NCBI GenBank assembly: GCA_018970825.1
Contig: JAGWVP010000186.1
Span: forward strand, 1-6,552
Origin: a bacterium
GTDB lineage: Bacteria; Desulfobacterota; Binatia; UBA12015
Reading direction: 5' to 3'
DNA: 6,552 nt
Below, in pieces: positions 5,266 through 6,552 of the stretch. Position numbers and translations under genes: made by a program. Every line of letters begins with the position of its first letter. The first letter of the stretch is position 1. Below the pieces are notes generated by a model. It had not been told where the DNA came from. It saw only the letters and a list, made by a program, of their open reading frames with translations, and did no database searches.

Positions 5266-6552
5266 AGCGCCGCGATTTGTCGCCGGACGCGCTCTCCGCT
5301 ACCCGACCGGAAGGCATGGCGTCCACGGGGGTCTACCGCAGGCTGCTCGGCTACATGCGCCCCTACGTCTGGCCGCGCTTCGTGGCCGCCGTCGCCTGCA
5401 TGCTGCTCTTCAGCGCGACGAGCGGCATCCTGCCGTTCCTCGTCGAGCGGGTCTTCGACGACGTGTTCGCACGCCACGACCTGGGCATGCTCGCCGGGCT
5501 CCCGGCCGGGGTCATCCTCCTGTTCGGCGTCCGGGCCCTCGCGAACTACGGCAACAACTACCTGATGGAGTGGGTCGCACAGAAGGTCGTGACCGACATC
5601 CGGGACGACGTGAACGCGCGGGTGCAGGAGCTGCCCCTCTCGTTCTTCAACCGCACGCCGACGGCGGCGATCGTCTCCCGGGTCTCGAGCGACGTCTACC
5701 AGCTGCGGAGCTCGCTCGTGGACGCCACGATCTCGATCGTCCGCGACTCGACCTCGCTCGTCGTGCTCCTGGTCTACGCCTTCTGGAAGGACACGGTCCT
5801 CGCACTGATCGCCTTCGTCGCCTTTCCGCTGGTCGTGGCGCCGGTCCTCTCGCTCTCGCGCAAGCTTCGGAAATTCTCGCGAAGCGGGCAGAACCAGCTG
5901 GGTGCGCTCACGGCGCTCCTGCAGGAGACCGTGCAGGGCAACCGGATCGTGAAGGCCTTCGGCATGGAGGCCTACGAGCGCGCGCGCTTCGACGCCGAGA
6001 GCGAGCGGCTGTTCCGTCTCCACATGAAGGCCTCGCAGGCGAAGGCGCTCATCCAGCCGCTCATGGAGCTGATCGGCGCGATCGGGATCGCCGGCGTGGT
6101 GTGGTACGGCGGCTACAGCGTGATCGTCGGCGGCCGCACGCAGGGAGCGTTCTTCGCCTTCATGGCGACGCTCCTGCTCGTGTACGACCCGTTCAAGGGG
6201 CTCGCGAAGACGAACAGCGCCCTCCAGCAGGGGCTCGCCTCGGCGGAGCGGATCTTCGAGCTGCTCGACGAGCCGACAGAGATCGAGGATCGGCCGGGGG
6301 CGCGGGACGTTCCTCCGCTCGCCGACGCGATCCGCTTCGAGAACGTCGGGTTCCGGTATCCGGCGCGCGTGGGCGAGGACGTGCCGACGGACGTCCCGGC
6401 GACGGCGGACCCCGCGCGGGAGGTCGACGGATTCGCGCTTCGCGGCATCGACCTCGAGCTCCGGCGCGGCGAGGTCGTCGCCCTGGTCGGCTCGAGCGGA
6501 GGCGGCAAGTCCACGATCGCGGACCTGATCCCGCGCTTCTGGGACCCGACCG
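5262..6552 (+). CDS. msbA: MsbA-type lipid A ABC transporter, permease fused to ATPase (3' partial)
   Basis: MsbA is a homodimeric inner-membrane flippase that moves core-lipid A to the periplasmic leaflet using ATP. 430 codons are visible before the right edge. The transmembrane domain fills roughly residues 30-330, with helices near 40-63, 80-103, 158-205 and 265-315. It contains LPLSFFNRTPTAAIVSRVSSDV and LLQETVQGNRIVKAFGME, typical of the family's coupling regions. The nucleotide-binding domain begins near IRFENVGFRYP with the A-loop Tyr366 and reaches Walker A GSSGGGKST (410-418, Lys416). Signature motif, Walker B and H-loop lie outside. About 19 extra residues sit between the A-loop and ALRGIDLELRRGE. 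The GTG start overlaps the lpxB stop (GTGA), as at two other junctions here. ATG 5316 (residue 19) is an alternative, but the GGAAGG before it is too close. Operon context favours MsbA over a multidrug exporter of the same family. Confidence 0.9.
   Translation, partial: MKRRDLSPDALSATRPEGMASTGVYRRLLGYMRPYVWPRFVAAVACMLLFSATSGILPFLVERVFDDVFARHDLGMLAGLPAGVILLFGVRALANYGNNYLMEWVAQKVVTDIRDDVNARVQELPLSFFNRTPTAAIVSRVSSDVYQLRSSLVDATISIVRDSTSLVVLLVYAFWKDTVLALIAFVAFPLVVAPVLSLSRKLRKFSRSGQNQLGALTALLQETVQGNRIVKAFGMEAYERARFDAESERLFRLHMKASQAKALIQPLMELIGAIGIAGVVWYGGYSVIVGGRTQGAFFAFMATLLLVYDPFKGLAKTNSALQQGLASAERIFELLDEPTEIEDRPGARDVPPLADAIRFENVGFRYPARVGEDVPTDVPATADPAREVDGFALRGIDLELRRGEVVALVGSSGGGKSTIADLIPRFWDPT

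Noticed and set aside
5316..5318. ATG as the msbA start instead of GTG 5262
   Set aside because: The purine-rich GGAAGG is only one base from the ATG, and GTG 5262 follows the GTGA junction pattern of the operon. It remains possible, since residues 1-18 look unconserved.

Overview
The window is one uninterrupted stretch of a lipid A (Raetz pathway) operon, all on the plus strand. The DNA is very GC-rich and its codons end overwhelmingly in G or C. The gene set shows a Gram-negative, lipopolysaccharide-making bacterium. The order fabZ, lpxA, lpxI, Gfo/Idh/MocA oxidoreductase, lpxB, msbA is, from memory, the arrangement seen in several deltaproteobacterial lineages. Use of LpxI rather than LpxH fits that. 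A high-GC deltaproteobacterium in the broad sense (Myxococcota, Binatota or an uncultured relative) is my best guess, with low confidence at phylum level.

Layout. Bases 3-1001 are the 3' part of a single reading frame that runs from the end of a FabZ dehydratase straight into a complete LpxA domain, apparently a FabZ-LpxA fusion. lpxI (1013-1858) follows after 11 bases. A GnnA-like NAD-dependent oxidoreductase (1855-2844) overlaps lpxI by a GTGA. A PLP-dependent enzyme of the sphingosine-1-phosphate lyase family (2841-4082) overlaps it in the same way. lpxB (4066-5265) overlaps the lyase gene by 17 bases. An msbA-type lipid flippase gene (5262-6552) overlaps lpxB by GTGA and runs off the right edge with its nucleotide-binding domain cut just after the Walker A motif.

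How the genes work together. LpxA adds the first hydroxyacyl chain to UDP-GlcNAc, or to its 3-amino analogue if the oxidoreductase is a true GnnA. LpxI hydrolyses UDP-2,3-diacylglucosamine to lipid X. LpxB joins lipid X to UDP-diacylglucosamine to make the tetraacyl disaccharide. MsbA flips the finished core-lipid A across the inner membrane. FabZ competes for the same hydroxyacyl-ACP pool that LpxA uses. The lyase-family enzyme is the unexplained member: it sits where Acidithiobacillus carries the aminotransferase GnnB, but belongs to a different PLP family.

There is no intergenic space above 11 bases. I see no promoter, terminator, RNA gene, mobile element, repeat array or CRISPR. The transcript must start left of the window and continue to the right.
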